The notes under the pieces are model-generated. The model saw nothing but the letters and a program-made list of their open reading frames with translations, was not told where the DNA came from and made no database searches. The translations under genes were made by a program, and so were the position numbers. A stretch of DNA of 44,100 nucleotides, from NCBI GenBank assembly GCA_017411805.1, contig JAFQPI010000067.1:1-44100 (forward strand). The letters run 5' to 3'. Position 1 is the first letter of the stretch, and each line of letters begins with the position of its first letter. Positions 1 to 7,553 of this stretch are shown here, one piece after another. The stretch comes from Clostridia bacterium. GTDB lineage: Bacteria; Bacillota; Clostridia; Oscillospirales; CAG-272.

Positions 1-403
1 CAGCGTGCGCGTGGTAAGCATATCAAATTACGCAGTCATTTACGCGCACGCATGGGTTCAGAATCCCATCATTCACCCCTCGCAAAGCGATTCCGCTGTT
101 TCTTTATGGGGTGAACGAATCGTGCACGATTCGAACCCACTACGAGTTGCTTCGCAACTCGTTCAGCGTGCGCGTGGTAAGCATATCAAATTACGCAGTC
201 ATTTACGCGCACGCATGGGTTCAGAATCCCATCATTCACCCCCTCGCAAAGCGATTCCGCTGTTTCTTTATGGGGTGATCGAATCGTGCACGATTCGAAC
301 CCACTACGAGTTGCTTTGCAACTTGTTCAGCGTGCGCGGGGTATGTATATCAAATTTCGCAGGAACTTACGCGCACGCATGGGTTCAGAATCCCATCATT
401 CAC
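1..403. repeat. 2.5 tandem copies of a 163/164-base structured repeat
   Basis: Copies start at 1, 164 and 328; the third stops near 403. Each full copy contains an inverted repeat GCGTGCGCGT/ACGCGCACGC (3-12 with 42-51 in copy 1), TTCACCCC/GGGGTGAA (72-79 with 108-115), an 18-base perfect palindrome (116-133), and a short hairpin ACGAGTTGC-TTC-GCAACTCGT halves (142-162). In the hairpin before copy 3 one C becomes T, which keeps pairing as a G-U wobble. The loop of the first stem differs in copy 3 while nine of its ten base pairs remain. A reading frame runs through the repeats but has no ribosome binding site or known domain, so I treat the region as non-coding. Confidence 0.85.
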
Positions 404-543
404 CGCATAATAATCAAAAAAATTGAAAAAATTTTTTATATCATTCAGATTCAGAGTCAATAATTCGTCTTATTGGGTGAAGGGAAGTGTGAAATAACCG
501 GACGGCGCACTTCCGAATATAACAATTGAAAGAGGTGACCGGA
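404..543. other. AT-rich leader before the first sigma gene
   Basis: This stretch follows the repeats and holds the leader of the first sigma factor gene. I see no convincing -35/-10 pair. A GTGAAGGGA element near 477-485 recurs in the leader of the second sigma gene near 4806-4814, so it may be a shared regulatory site, but two copies are weak evidence. Confidence 0.35.
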
Positions 544-1119
544 TTGACCAAAAAAACAAAAACGGCAAACAGCTCATTGGTTGAATTGTTTTGGAATCGC
601 GATGAACGCGCAATTGCCGAAACGCAGAGGGAATACGGCGATTATTGCTTCATTGTAGCAAAAAACATACTTGGGAACGAGCAGGATGCCGAGGAATGCG
701 TTAATGATACGTATCTTCGGGCATGGAACAGCATCCCGCCCGCAAAACCCGCCAATTTCAAGGCTTATATTGCCAAGATAACGCACAATCTTTGTATTGA
801 CAGATTGAAGCAGCGCGGCGCAGATAAGAGGAACGCCGTTATAGTAGCTTTCGAGGAACTTGAAGAAACGCTCTTTTCGGATCATGATCATATCTCCGAG
901 GGTATCAAGCTTTCAGAGCTCCAAGTCGCTATCAACCGTTTCCTTTATACACAATCTGCACGCCGCCGTGCGATGTTCCTTTTGAGATACTTTTACGGCG
1001 AATCGGTCGGAGCGGTAGCAAAAAAGACGGGAACGAGCGAATCCAACGTATCAAAGATGCTTAAGATCACAAGAGAAGAATTAAAAGAATATTTGCTGAA
1101 GGAGGGGTATTACGTATGA
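544..1119 (+). CDS. ECF-like sigma-70 family RNA polymerase sigma factor (module 1)
   Basis: A 191-residue sigma factor with region 2 in the first 80 residues (core-binding and -10 recognition; motif ECVNDTYLRAWNSIPP) and a region 4 helix-turn-helix near the C terminus (RYFYGESVGAVAKKTG). It would direct RNA polymerase to a dedicated promoter set. I chose the TTG at 544 because AAAGAGGTG lies 6 bases upstream; the in-frame TTG at 526 has no such site. Its stop overlaps the start of the membrane protein at 1116 by ATGA, which implies translational coupling. It is less similar to the other two tandem sigma factors than they are to each other. Target promoters are unknown. Confidence 0.9.
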   Translation: MTKKTKTANSSLVELFWNRDERAIAETQREYGDYCFIVAKNILGNEQDAEECVNDTYLRAWNSIPPAKPANFKAYIAKITHNLCIDRLKQRGADKRNAVIVAFEELEETLFSDHDHISEGIKLSELQVAINRFLYTQSARRRAMFLLRYFYGESVGAVAKKTGTSESNVSKMLKITREELKEYLLKEGYYV

Positions 1120-4100
1120 CGAACGGTATTTTTCTGCCCGAGCTTTTAAACGGCGTTGACGAGGCTCTGCTCGCAGAATGTGATGAATTTGTTGATGCAG
1201 TTTCCAAAGATATCCGATCCGTATCTTTGGCAAAACCAAAGAAGCGCATGGCGGTCGTTTTTGCCGCGGCGGTCTTGAGTGCAATTTTGCTTGTATTCGC
1301 AGTATTTGCAGCCCTGCTTCGATCGGGAGTTTTCGGTTTGCCGGATGAGACCGAACCCGGCGGAACCTCGCAAAGCGAATCGAACGGAACTACTCCTACG
1401 CCTGATAGTTTCTTCGTTATCGAAAACGGCGTTTTGATCTCCTACACGGGCGCAGACACGGAAGTGACTGTTCCCGATGGCGTAAAGACCATATCCGCAT
1501 CCGCATTCGCGGGTAACGGTACTGTAAGAGTCATTACTCTTCCGGAGACCGTTGAGAAGCTTGAGGAAGGCTGCTTTGACGGTTGCGATAATCTCATAGA
1601 GGTCCGCGTGCACGAAAACAGCACGATCGGAACGTCGAACGGTATCGTTCTTTCCGAGGACGGAACTCGCATTGCTTTTGTCAACAGGGAGACTCTTTCC
1701 AAAGACGTCGTTATTCCGGATGGCGTAACGATAATTGAGAGCAGACACTTTTACAGCTGCGATAATATCTATACGATCACTCTGCCGTCAACGCTTGAAA
1801 AGATCGAGCAAAACGCGTTCTCAAACTGTCAGAATCTCGAGACCGTCGATCTCGGCGGAACGAAACAGATAGGAGACAATGCGTTTGCGGGCTGTAAGAA
1901 TCTTAAGGAAGTGTATTCCGAAAGTCTGACCGCCATTCGTTCAAATGCTTTTTACGGCTGTAAATCGCTTAAAGAGATAAAGATCACGAGCGTAACCTCG
2001 ATCGGCGACAGAGCTTTTGCAAACGCGGGGGTAAAAACCGTGGAATTCGGATATCTTCTTGAATCCATCGGTATGGAAGCGTTTATGAATTGCAGTATTG
2101 ACGAGATCAGCATTCCCGCCTCGCTCAGAAGCGTCGGACGCAGAGCTTTTTCGGGATGCGAGCTCGAACGCGTATATTACCGCGGAACTCAGGTTCAATG
2201 GGACAGCAATTCGAAAAACTTTGACGGCTTGGGCGAGGACGATTATCAAATGCTGATAATCCTCGGCGAAGCTCCTCCTGACTTTGACGCTCCGCTCAGA
2301 TTCAAGTCGAACGGCGACGGAACCTGTACGGTTCAATGCTCGGAAAGCCGTATGGATTCGGGCGTTATAACGATCCCGGGCATCTCTCCCGAAGGCGACG
2401 TTGTAACGGCGGTTGACGGATTTGTCGGATGCGCGTATATTACAGAGGTAATTTTACCCGAGAGCGTGACCAAAGTAAAATCCCATGCTTTCTGGAAATG
2501 TGTTTCTCTGAAACGTGTTGTCATGCCCGGCGTGCTGGAGCTTGAAGAGGGCGCCTTTATGAACTGTATCTCCCTCTGCGAGGTAGAGCTTAACACGGCT
2601 GTGACCGAGATCCCGAAGGCTGCTTTCTCGGGATGCTCGTCGCTTGTGGATATACCTCTCCATGAAGGATTGCTGACAATAAGGGGGCAGGCTTTCAAGG
2701 GAACACGGGTAACACATGTTGTAATTCCGTCCACAGTTACTCATCTTGAGCCTTTATTTGGATCTGATGGCTCATGCGTCGAGACTGTCGATCTTTCTCT
2801 TACTTCACTGAAAGAGCTGAAATCAACCTTCCTTGACTGCAATAAACTCACAAAGGTTATTCTTCCGAAAACCCTTGAGGTTCTGGGAGGCAAAACGTTT
2901 GCATATTGCGAGTCGCTCAAGGAAATCGAATTGCCCGAAGGACTCAAGAGCATAGGAGCGCGTACGTTTACCGGAACCGGACTTTCTGAGATCGTGATTC
3001 CCGCGAGCGTTACCGAAATGCTTGATTGCTTTATCGACGCGAAGAATCTGAAAAAGGTCGTTTACAATAATAAAATGACCTCTATCGGAGGATATTCGGG
3101 CTCGGGAATTGAAGAGATAGTCATTCCCGAGGGTGTGACTACGATATTAGAACGTGCCTTCGAAGATTGCACTAATCTGAAGAAGATCGTTTTCTCCGAA
3201 AGCGTGACCGAGATCGGTTACGGCGCCTTCATCGGCTGTACTTCTCTTGAAAACATAGTGATTCCCAATACCGTGAAAAGTATAGGTAAGTTTTTGTTCG
3301 ATGGCTGTACTTCGCTCAAATCCTTCGTATTGCCCGAATCTGTTTCGGTCATTCCGATGGGCACGTTCGACAATTGCACGTCGCTTGAGTCGATAACCGT
3401 CCCGTCAACGATAAAGGCGATAGACGAGAGAGCTTTCGAAAATTGTACGTCCCTCCATACGGTCAAGCTCGCGGCGAGCGTAAAGACGCTCGGCAAGATG
3501 GCTTTCGCGGGATGCACCGCTCTCAAAAATATTACCTTGGAAGGAGTTGAGAGTATCGGGGAGAAGTGCTTTTACGGATGCACCGCGCTCGAATCCTTCG
3601 TGATGCCCTCGACTCTCAGCGTTATAGGAGAGAGTTGCTTCGAGGACTGCGCTTCGCTCAAGAGCATTGTTTTCTCCGCGAAGCTCGAAGTTATAGAAAA
3701 GCGCGTTTTTGCGGATTGCGATGCGCTCGAGTCTCTTGATCTGCCCGAGGGAATCAAGACATTGAACGAAAAGGTCTTTTACGGTTGTGATTCTCTCAAA
3801 ACAGTAAATTTCCCGTCCACTCTTGTCAGCATAGGCAAAAATTGCTTTGAGCTGTGTACGTCGCTTGAATCTGTGCAGATGCCGAAAAACCTCAAGGAGA
3901 TCGGTACTTATGCATTCAGCCAATGCCCGAAACTCGCCTCCGTAAGCTTCAACGACCGCATCGAGAAGATCGAAGATAGCGCGTTTGCTGAAAGCGGATT
4001 GACTTCTCTGCGGCTTCCCGCAAGTCTGAAGCGAGTAGATGACAGAGCTTTTTATGACTGCGAGTCGTTAAAAACCGTAGTAGTCGAGAAAATGGCGGGT

Positions 4101-4652
4101 TATCTCGGCTCTCAGGCGTTTGATCAATGCAAAGCTATTGTGAACGTCGTTTTTGAGGATCCGACCGATATGATACTCGGAGATCATATTTTCTTCGGAT
4201 GTGAATCACTTGTAAGTCTCAAGATCCTTGATGGCTCGCTCAAGGTTTCGAACCATGCATTCGAGTACTGCACGACCCTCAATGAGGTGGATTTCTCCAA
4301 GATATCCGCTATTGGCTCGGGAGCTTTCGAATACTGCACCTCGCTTCCGTCCGAAATAGTATTGGCGGATGGCTTGACCGAGGTAGGAAGCAGCGCTTTT
4401 GCAAACTGCAAGTCTTTGGAAAAGATAGTTATTCCCGCAAAATGTACGAAAATCGGTTCCGGCGCGTTCAGCGGATGCGGATCGCTTAAGGAAGTTACTT
4501 TCGGACCGACAATCAATTTGAATCGCAATGCTTTCCGGGGATGCGACGCGCTTACGGTCATTAATTATAACGGAAGCCGAAAGGATTTCGAAAACAACGT
4601 ATTCGGAACCGAGTATTTGCCCGAAAAAGCCGAGATAGTGTATACAAAATAA
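1116..4652 (+). CDS. Single-pass membrane protein with giant BspA-type LRR ectodomain, probable anti-sigma receptor (module 1)
   Basis: A 1178-residue protein. Residues 1-44 are a short cytoplasmic head with the pattern LL-x-x-VDE-x-L. One membrane helix spans about 45-68, followed by a Ser/Thr/Pro/Glu linker (75-98) and then a very long array of about 23-residue BspA-type (LRR_5) repeats of the form F-x-x-C-x-x-L-x-x-I-x-I-P. A YYRGTQVQW segment near residue 350 and the C-terminal YNGSRKDF segment look like caps. There is no cleavable signal peptide, so the N terminus stays inside. The overlap with the sigma gene, and the same arrangement in two further modules, suggest the head holds the sigma factor and the LRR solenoid senses something outside. 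That role is inferred. Start: AAGGAGGGG 8 bases before ATG. Confidence 0.9.
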   Translation: MTNGIFLPELLNGVDEALLAECDEFVDAVSKDIRSVSLAKPKKRMAVVFAAAVLSAILLVFAVFAALLRSGVFGLPDETEPGGTSQSESNGTTPTPDSFFVIENGVLISYTGADTEVTVPDGVKTISASAFAGNGTVRVITLPETVEKLEEGCFDGCDNLIEVRVHENSTIGTSNGIVLSEDGTRIAFVNRETLSKDVVIPDGVTIIESRHFYSCDNIYTITLPSTLEKIEQNAFSNCQNLETVDLGGTKQIGDNAFAGCKNLKEVYSESLTAIRSNAFYGCKSLKEIKITSVTSIGDRAFANAGVKTVEFGYLLESIGMEAFMNCSIDEISIPASLRSVGRRAFSGCELERVYYRGTQVQWDSNSKNFDGLGEDDYQMLIILGEAPPDFDAPLRFKSNGDGTCTVQCSESRMDSGVITIPGISPEGDVVTAVDGFVGCAYITEVILPESVTKVKSHAFWKCVSLKRVVMPGVLELEEGAFMNCISLCEVELNTAVTEIPKAAFSGCSSLVDIPLHEGLLTIRGQAFKGTRVTHVVIPSTVTHLEPLFGSDGSCVETVDLSLTSLKELKSTFLDCNKLTKVILPKTLEVLGGKTFAYCESLKEIELPEGLKSIGARTFTGTGLSEIVIPASVTEMLDCFIDAKNLKKVVYNNKMTSIGGYSGSGIEEIVIPEGVTTILERAFEDCTNLKKIVFSESVTEIGYGAFIGCTSLENIVIPNTVKSIGKFLFDGCTSLKSFVLPESVSVIPMGTFDNCTSLESITVPSTIKAIDERAFENCTSLHTVKLAASVKTLGKMAFAGCTALKNITLEGVESIGEKCFYGCTALESFVMPSTLSVIGESCFEDCASLKSIVFSAKLEVIEKRVFADCDALESLDLPEGIKTLNEKVFYGCDSLKTVNFPSTLVSIGKNCFELCTSLESVQMPKNLKEIGTYAFSQCPKLASVSFNDRIEKIEDSAFAESGLTSLRLPASLKRVDDRAFYDCESLKTVVVEKMAGYLGSQAFDQCKAIVNVVFEDPTDMILGDHIFFGCESLVSLKILDGSLKVSNHAFEYCTTLNEVDFSKISAIGSGAFEYCTSLPSEIVLADGLTEVGSSAFANCKSLEKIVIPAKCTKIGSGAFSGCGSLKEVTFGPTINLNRNAFRGCDALTVINYNGSRKDFENNVFGTEYLPEKAEIVYTK

Positions 4653-4665
4653 AAAAATACCACCC

Positions 4666-4700
4666 ATCCGCCGCGCCGAAAGGTGCGGCGGATATTTTAT
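4666..4700 (+). terminator. Intrinsic terminator after module 1
   Basis: The stem ATCCGCCGCGCC / GGTGCGGCGGAT (one G-U pair, GAAA loop) is followed by ATTTTATTTATA. It begins 13 bases after the stop of the LRR gene and separates module 1 from module 2. Confidence 0.85.
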
Positions 4701-4706
4701 TTATAA

Positions 4707-4735
4707 TTGACATTTGACACGTTTTGTGTTATTAT
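4707..4735 (+). promoter_or_regulatory. Sigma-A type promoter of module 2
   Basis: TTGACA at 4707-4712 and TATTAT at 4730-4735 with a 17-base spacer. The leader to the GTG start at 4846 is about 105 bases. The match to the housekeeping consensus means module 2 need not depend only on its own sigma factor. Confidence 0.75.
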
Positions 4736-4845
4736 TACACGGAAAGAAAAAACAAAAATATTTGCAAAAACATGCAACGGAATTTTGCCGATTGCAACTA
4801 TATAAGTGAAGGGACCTTTCAAAAAACGGCAAAGGGGGGGATTGA

Positions 4846-5403
4846 GTGACGGACAGGGAACTGATAGAAATGTTCAAGAACCGTGACGAGGGCGCGATAC
4901 GCGCGGCGGAAGAAAAGTACCGCGGATATTGTCTTGCGATCGCGGCGAACTACCTCGCGCTGAATGAGGACCGCGAGGAATGCGTCAACGATGCTATGCT
5001 TGCGCTATGGAATCAGATACCGCCCGACGAGCCGAAAAGCTTTACCGCCTATCTTGCAGGGATCGTCCGCAAGCTTGCGCTCGAGCGTTCAAGGGACGCA
5101 AACGCCTGGAAGCGCGGCGGACGCGTACAGATAGTCGGCGAGGAGTTCCTATCCGATCTGACAGACGGCAGGATGCTCGCCGACGATTACGAATCGAGCC
5201 GCGCGGGCGCGGTGATCAATGAATTTCTCGATTCGTTATCAAAGACCGACCGCAAGATATTCATACTTCGCTACTGGTTTGACGAGGACATCCTCGTTAT
5301 CGCGCGCAAGACCGGCTTCAGCGAAAGCAAGATCAAATCATTACTTAAACGTCTCCGTGACAGACTCAGGGAGAAATTGATCAAGGAGGGAATTACGTTA
5401 TGA
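4846..5403 (+). CDS. ECF-like sigma-70 family RNA polymerase sigma factor (module 2)
   Basis: A 185-residue sigma factor with region 2 (REECVNDAMLALWNQIPP, about residues 42-60) and region 4 (RYWFDEDILVIARKTGFSES, near 140-160). It is clearly paralogous to the module 3 sigma: both share NAWKR and VGEEFLS motifs between regions 2 and 4, which the module 1 sigma lacks. The start is GTG at 4846 behind AAAGGGGGGG. The stop overlaps the start of the membrane protein at 5400 by ATGA. It probably partners with that membrane protein. Confidence 0.9.
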   Translation: MTDRELIEMFKNRDEGAIRAAEEKYRGYCLAIAANYLALNEDREECVNDAMLALWNQIPPDEPKSFTAYLAGIVRKLALERSRDANAWKRGGRVQIVGEEFLSDLTDGRMLADDYESSRAGAVINEFLDSLSKTDRKIFILRYWFDEDILVIARKTGFSESKIKSLLKRLRDRLREKLIKEGITL

Positions 5404-6788
5404 CCAACGAAGTATTCAGAGATAAAAGACTTCTCGGCGCGCTTGACTATATCGACGAGCGATTCATAGCCGAGGTGACCGAGAGCTACACCTTCGAAGC
5501 TCCCGGCGAATATAAGAGGGATAAAAAAACTGTTTTCAGGGCGTACCGCCGTCTCGCGGTGCTTGCCGCGTGCTTCGTGCTGATTTCAGCGGTATTCCCG
5601 ATCGTCAATTACGTTCTGCCTCGATTTGGTATTACTTTTGGAGGTAATGCGAGTGCGGGAAGTGAGACTGTGGGAACAACAAATGATCTGACCTATACCG
5701 AAGGAGATTTTACTTTTCTTAAGCCTATAGGTGAGGTGCCGGAGGAGTTCAAAAAGATCGTAGACAATAATCTTTTTGTGGGGGCAGATTACGCCAACGG
5801 TATAGTATATACCGTTTCACGGGATGACGATTACGTTTACGTCAATTTCTACGATAAATACGGAGAATCACTTTCTATTGTTACTCTTGAACATGGAGGG
5901 GAGTATTATCCAAGTGTAAATGAAATACACCCGACTTCGGACGGAAATTATATTATGATATTTGATTCTTCGAGAAGAAGCGTTAACGGCAAGTGGGTAG
6001 TTAGACCGCAAAAATTTGTCAGATTCAGTCTTGACGGAAGGATTTTGTCCGAAACGGTTCTCGGAAATGACTTTGTCGGCGATTTGGGACGTTTTTTTGA
6101 AACCGAATCGGGTTATATTTTTGTCGGTGACTGCAACGCGGATAAGGTTGGTACAATTACTACCAGTGATATTGCCCTCCTGAAGCTCGATTTTGACGGG
6201 AATATAGTCAAATACGTTCAGACCGGCGGAAATGATCATGATACGATACATCGCTGGGAGCAAACGAAAAACGGTGTCAAAGTATACTTTTATCTGAGAG
6301 ATAGTACAGAACCGGGCGGATATAAGATGTATGAATTTGACAACGATCTGAATTTGGTATTACAAAAAGATATAGAAGAGGACGACATTCCGGGATTAAA
6401 TCCGTCCTTTTATATATCGAGCATTCCATATTACAGTTATAGCGATTTTTTTACCGATTATGATTGTGAAAAATCATATCCCGTAGAAATTATAGAGTAT
6501 GACAGCTTCGTTCTGTTTATTTCCACTCATCATACTTATAATGATTATGAAGGAATCAGTGCAAGCTCGACAATACCGCCATTTTCGCACGCCACTGAAA
6601 CTGTATATACCGCATACAGTTATGACGGAGAAATAATCTGGCGCGCTACTGTAGACACTACCGACTACGAAGCACTCCAAGAAATGATCGACAAGGTTAA
6701 GGAATATCAGGACAATCCGATTACAATAGACGGTGAGTATGTCAATGTAATACCGTTAGATCCAAGAGTACCGATAGATACCGATTGA
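5400..6788 (+). CDS. Single-pass membrane protein with beta-propeller-like ectodomain, probable anti-sigma receptor (module 2)
   Basis: A 462-residue protein. The cytoplasmic head (1-50) has DKRLLGALDYIDERFI, nearly the same as in module 3. One helix spans about 52-74 (ALV/LAACF-type segment ending VFPIVNYVLP). The outer part has recurring blades such as RFSLDGRILSETV and LKLDFDGNIVKYVQTGG, each a beta hairpin around DG or GN, as in PQQ/Kelch-like propellers. It has no LRR units. So it keeps the head and membrane anchor of its neighbours but carries a different sensor. AAGGAGGG precedes the ATG. The propeller assignment is my reading of the repeat pattern and could be another beta-rich fold. 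Confidence 0.8.
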   Translation: MTNEVFRDKRLLGALDYIDERFIAEVTESYTFEAPGEYKRDKKTVFRAYRRLAVLAACFVLISAVFPIVNYVLPRFGITFGGNASAGSETVGTTNDLTYTEGDFTFLKPIGEVPEEFKKIVDNNLFVGADYANGIVYTVSRDDDYVYVNFYDKYGESLSIVTLEHGGEYYPSVNEIHPTSDGNYIMIFDSSRRSVNGKWVVRPQKFVRFSLDGRILSETVLGNDFVGDLGRFFETESGYIFVGDCNADKVGTITTSDIALLKLDFDGNIVKYVQTGGNDHDTIHRWEQTKNGVKVYFYLRDSTEPGGYKMYEFDNDLNLVLQKDIEEDDIPGLNPSFYISSIPYYSYSDFFTDYDCEKSYPVEIIEYDSFVLFISTHHTYNDYEGISASSTIPPFSHATETVYTAYSYDGEIIWRATVDTTDYEALQEMIDKVKEYQDNPITIDGEYVNVIPLDPRVPIDTD

Positions 6789-6792
6789 TTCC

Positions 6793-6823
6793 AAACGCCC
6801 CTCGCTTTTGAGGGGCGTTTTTC
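6793..6823 (+). terminator. Intrinsic terminator after module 2
   Basis: Perfect stem AAACGCCCCTC / GAGGGGCGTTT with loop GCTTTT and a following T-rich tail, 4 bases after the stop codon. Confidence 0.92.
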
Positions 6824-6852
6824 TTGACTTTCGTTCGCCTATATGGTATCAT
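6824..6852 (+). promoter_or_regulatory. Sigma-A type promoter of module 3
   Basis: TTGACT at 6824-6829 and TATCAT at 6847-6852, spacer 17 bases, starting directly at the end of the module 2 terminator. A second possible -10, TATATT, follows immediately. The leader to the ATG at 6996 is about 137 bases and contains the inverted repeat at 6948-6972. Confidence 0.65.
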
Positions 6853-6947
6853 TATATTGTAGCGGCGGTTATCGGTCGATCTGCACAAATTCACACCTTC
6901 CTTTTTGTGCAAACGGACGAAAATCAAAAAAGTGCGTTACCATATTG

Positions 6948-6972
6948 TTCATTTTACGACATGTAAAATGAA
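6948..6972. promoter_or_regulatory. Inverted repeat in module 3 leader, possible operator
   Basis: Perfect 10-base arms TTCATTTTAC and GTAAAATGAA separated by GACAT. It ends 8 bases before the GAAAGGAG ribosome binding site of the third sigma gene. It could be a repressor site or an mRNA hairpin; it has no terminator-like T tract. Confidence 0.6.
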
Positions 6973-6995
6973 AGACAAGCGAAAGGAGACGGCAG

Positions 6996-7553
6996 ATGAA
7001 TGACGAAAAAATTATAGAACTGCTTTTCGCAAGAGACGAGAGCGCGCTTGCCGAGACCGAGAAAAAGTACGGTAATCTCTGGCGTTACATAGCCGCAAAC
7101 ATTCTCGCCTTGCCCGAGGACCGCGAGGAATGCCTCAACGACGTTCTCCTCGAGATCTGGAATTCGATCCCGCCCGACCGCCCGAATGATCTGCGCGCCT
7201 ACAGCGTAACGATCCTTCGCCGCCGCGCCATCGACCGCACGCGCTCGGTCAACGCCTGGAAGAGAAGCGGAAATATGCAGACCGTCGGCGAGGAGTTCCT
7301 CTCGACTCTCGATGACGGCACCGATCTCGCCGCGGACTACGAAAATTCCCGCGCTATGCGGATCGTCAATGAATTACTCGATTCGCTTCCGAGGTTCGAG
7401 CGTTCGGTCTTTGTTATGCGCTATTGCTTCAGCGAGAGTATAGGAGCCATTGCAGAGAGGACGGGCACGACCGAGGGGCGGATCAAGATGATGCTCATGA
7501 GGACAAGAAAAAAGCTGAAAGAAAATCTGATAAAGGAGGGTATAGTGATATGA
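6996..7553 (+). CDS. ECF-like sigma-70 family RNA polymerase sigma factor (module 3)
   Basis: A 185-residue sigma factor, same length as and a close paralogue of the module 2 sigma. Region 2 shows REECLNDVLLEIWNSIPP; region 4 shows RYCFSESIGAIAERTGTTEG followed by a basic helix. Linker motifs NAWKRSG and VGEEFLS are shared with module 2. GAAAGGAG lies 8 bases before the ATG. The stop overlaps the ATG of the next gene at 7550. It probably forms a sigma/anti-sigma pair with the LRR protein downstream. Confidence 0.9.
   Translation: MNDEKIIELLFARDESALAETEKKYGNLWRYIAANILALPEDREECLNDVLLEIWNSIPPDRPNDLRAYSVTILRRRAIDRTRSVNAWKRSGNMQTVGEEFLSTLDDGTDLAADYENSRAMRIVNELLDSLPRFERSVFVMRYCFSESIGAIAERTGTTEGRIKMMLMRTRKKLKENLIKEGIVI

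Noticed and set aside
120-140. tRNA-like T-arm words (GATTCGAACCC, GGGTTC)
   Set aside because: No acceptor, D or anticodon arm could be assembled around them, so I do not call a tRNA.
5-463. 152-codon open frame through the structured repeats
   Set aside because: No ribosome binding site, no domain, and the protein simply repeats the DNA repeat; the inverted repeats explain the sequence better.
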